64,000 nt of DNA from Ginsengibacter sp963792025 (lineage in GTDB: Bacteria; Bacteroidota; Bacteroidia; Chitinophagales; Chitinophagaceae), in NCBI GenBank assembly GCA_963792025.1, contig CAWBUS010000012.1:62001-126000 (forward strand), in the 5' to 3' direction. Both the position numbers and the translations under genes were made by a program. Shown one piece after another: positions 63,232 through 64,000 of this stretch; the stretch's first letter is position 1, and each line of letters opens with the position of its first letter. The notes under the pieces are model-generated. The model had not been told where the DNA came from. It ran no database searches and saw only the letters and a list, made by a program, of their open reading frames with translations.

Positions 63232-64000
63232 ATGAAACTTAGTCAATTTAAGTTTGACCTTCCCCTTAACCTCATAGCTCAAAATCCTACCAAGAGAAGA
63301 GAAGACAGCAGAATGATGGTGATCGAAAGAAAGACCGGAAAGATTGAAAACAAACATTTCAGAGACATCCTGGATTATTTTGATGATAAAGACGTTTTTG
63401 TTGTAAACAACACAAAAGTTTTTCCAGCCCGTATGTATGGCCGCAAAGAAAAAACCGGCGCAAAAATCGAAGTATTCCTTTTAAGGGAATTACATAAAGC
63501 CAATCGTTTATGGGACGTAATTGTTGATCCCGCCCGTAAGATCCGTGTGGGTAATAAACTATACTTCGGCGAGAGTGACGAACTGGTAGCAGAAGTAATT
63601 GACAATACAACCAGCCGCGGAAGGACCATACGTTTTTTATGGGATGGACCCGAAGATGAGTTTAGGAAGATGCTCTATTTCATGGGAGAAACACCTTTGC
63701 CAAAATACATAAAACGTAAACCAGATGAAGAGGATAAAGAAAGATACCAAACGGTTTATGCAAAACATGAAGGAGCTGTGGCAGCGCCCACAGCGGGCCT
63801 TCACTTTAGTCCTGAACTAATAAAGCGCCTTGAAATAAAAGGAGTTCGATTTGCTGAAGTTACGCTCCATACAGGCTTAGGAACTTTCCGCCCTATTGAA
63901 GTGGAAGACTTAAGCAAGCATAAAATGGATGCAGAATATTATAATATCGACGAAGAAGCCTGCCGCATTGTAAACAAAGCCAAGGAAACAGGCAAAAGGA
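63232..64000 (+). CDS. queA: S-adenosylmethionine:tRNA ribosyltransferase-isomerase (partial)
   Basis: An open frame from the ATG at 63232 to the window end (about 256 codons) encodes QueA, which adds the epoxycyclopentane precursor of queuosine to tRNA. KLSQFKFDLPLNLIAQNP, VFVVNNTKVFPARMYGRK, LWDGPEDEF, GAVAAPTAGLHFS and VTLHTGLGTFRPIEVEDL are family landmarks. The C-terminus lies beyond the window. A promoter element and folded leader precede it. Confidence 0.95.
   Translation, partial: MKLSQFKFDLPLNLIAQNPTKRREDSRMMVIERKTGKIENKHFRDILDYFDDKDVFVVNNTKVFPARMYGRKEKTGAKIEVFLLRELHKANRLWDVIVDPARKIRVGNKLYFGESDELVAEVIDNTTSRGRTIRFLWDGPEDEFRKMLYFMGETPLPKYIKRKPDEEDKERYQTVYAKHEGAVAAPTAGLHFSPELIKRLEIKGVRFAEVTLHTGLGTFRPIEVEDLSKHKMDAEYYNIDEEACRIVNKAKETGKR

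Noticed and set aside
1..64000. CRISPR arrays
   Set aside because: No set of regularly spaced 25-40 base repeats with unique spacers was seen.
1..64000. tRNA and rRNA genes
   Set aside because: No acceptor-stem/T-loop pattern or rRNA-like conserved stretch was noticed in the intergenic regions. A dedicated scan was not possible.

Overview
The window is a Bacteroidota chromosome segment, most like a member of Chitinophagaceae. The evidence is a SusC/SusD pair, the giant type IX secretion protein SprA directly after ruvA, Bacteroidota-type promoters (TTG, about 19 bases, then TAnnTTTG), weak or absent Shine-Dalgarno sites, and low-GC codon use. The assignment comes from gene content and not from a database search.

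Layout. (1) 1-2.7 kb: the tail of an ISAs1-type transposase, then a penicillin-binding protein 1C gene (pbpC) broken by three frameshifts. (2) 2.7-13.2 kb: an accessory island, all on the minus strand. It holds a broken BRO-N antirepressor-like gene, a DarT/DarG ADP-ribosylation toxin-antitoxin operon with two extra overlapping genes, a DinD-like gene, and a tightly packed six-gene operon. In transcription order that operon is a DNA methyltransferase (frameshifted), an ECF-like sigma factor (three stops and a frameshift, so missed by ORF calling), a 121-residue protein, an ImmA/IrrE metalloprotease, a NurA-like nuclease and a HerA ATPase. (3) 13.2-18.8 kb: a thioester-containing bacterial alpha-2-macroglobulin. 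In many bacteria this gene lies beside pbpC, so the island appears to have split that pair. (4) 18.9-23.6 kb: a response regulator, two unlike isocitrate dehydrogenases with a four-helix-bundle protein between them, an acetyltransferase, and a collapsed transsulfuration-enzyme pseudogene. (5) 23.6-31 kb, plus strand: DinB-like protein, NamZ-type muramidase, DeoR regulator, SusC, SusD, a likely sugar or peptidoglycan-fragment scavenging locus. (6) 31-64 kb: mostly housekeeping genes (fabH, ruvA, sprA, hpt, dnaJ, grpE, lysA, scpB, atpG, ccmC, gdhA, AMP nucleosidase, a fused ABC ATPase, queA) mixed with small hypothetical genes.

The best candidate for an undescribed system is the methyltransferase-sigma-ImmA-NurA-HerA operon at 7.1-13.2 kb. 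It combines a probable DNA-processing effector (HerA/NurA), a modification enzyme and a built-in transcriptional and proteolytic control unit. In this genome it looks partly disarmed: the methyltransferase and sigma factor are broken and the NurA-like motif I appears to lack its aspartate, while HerA and ImmA are intact. Six genes in the window carry small indels, several in homopolymers, so sequencing or assembly error must be considered for each.
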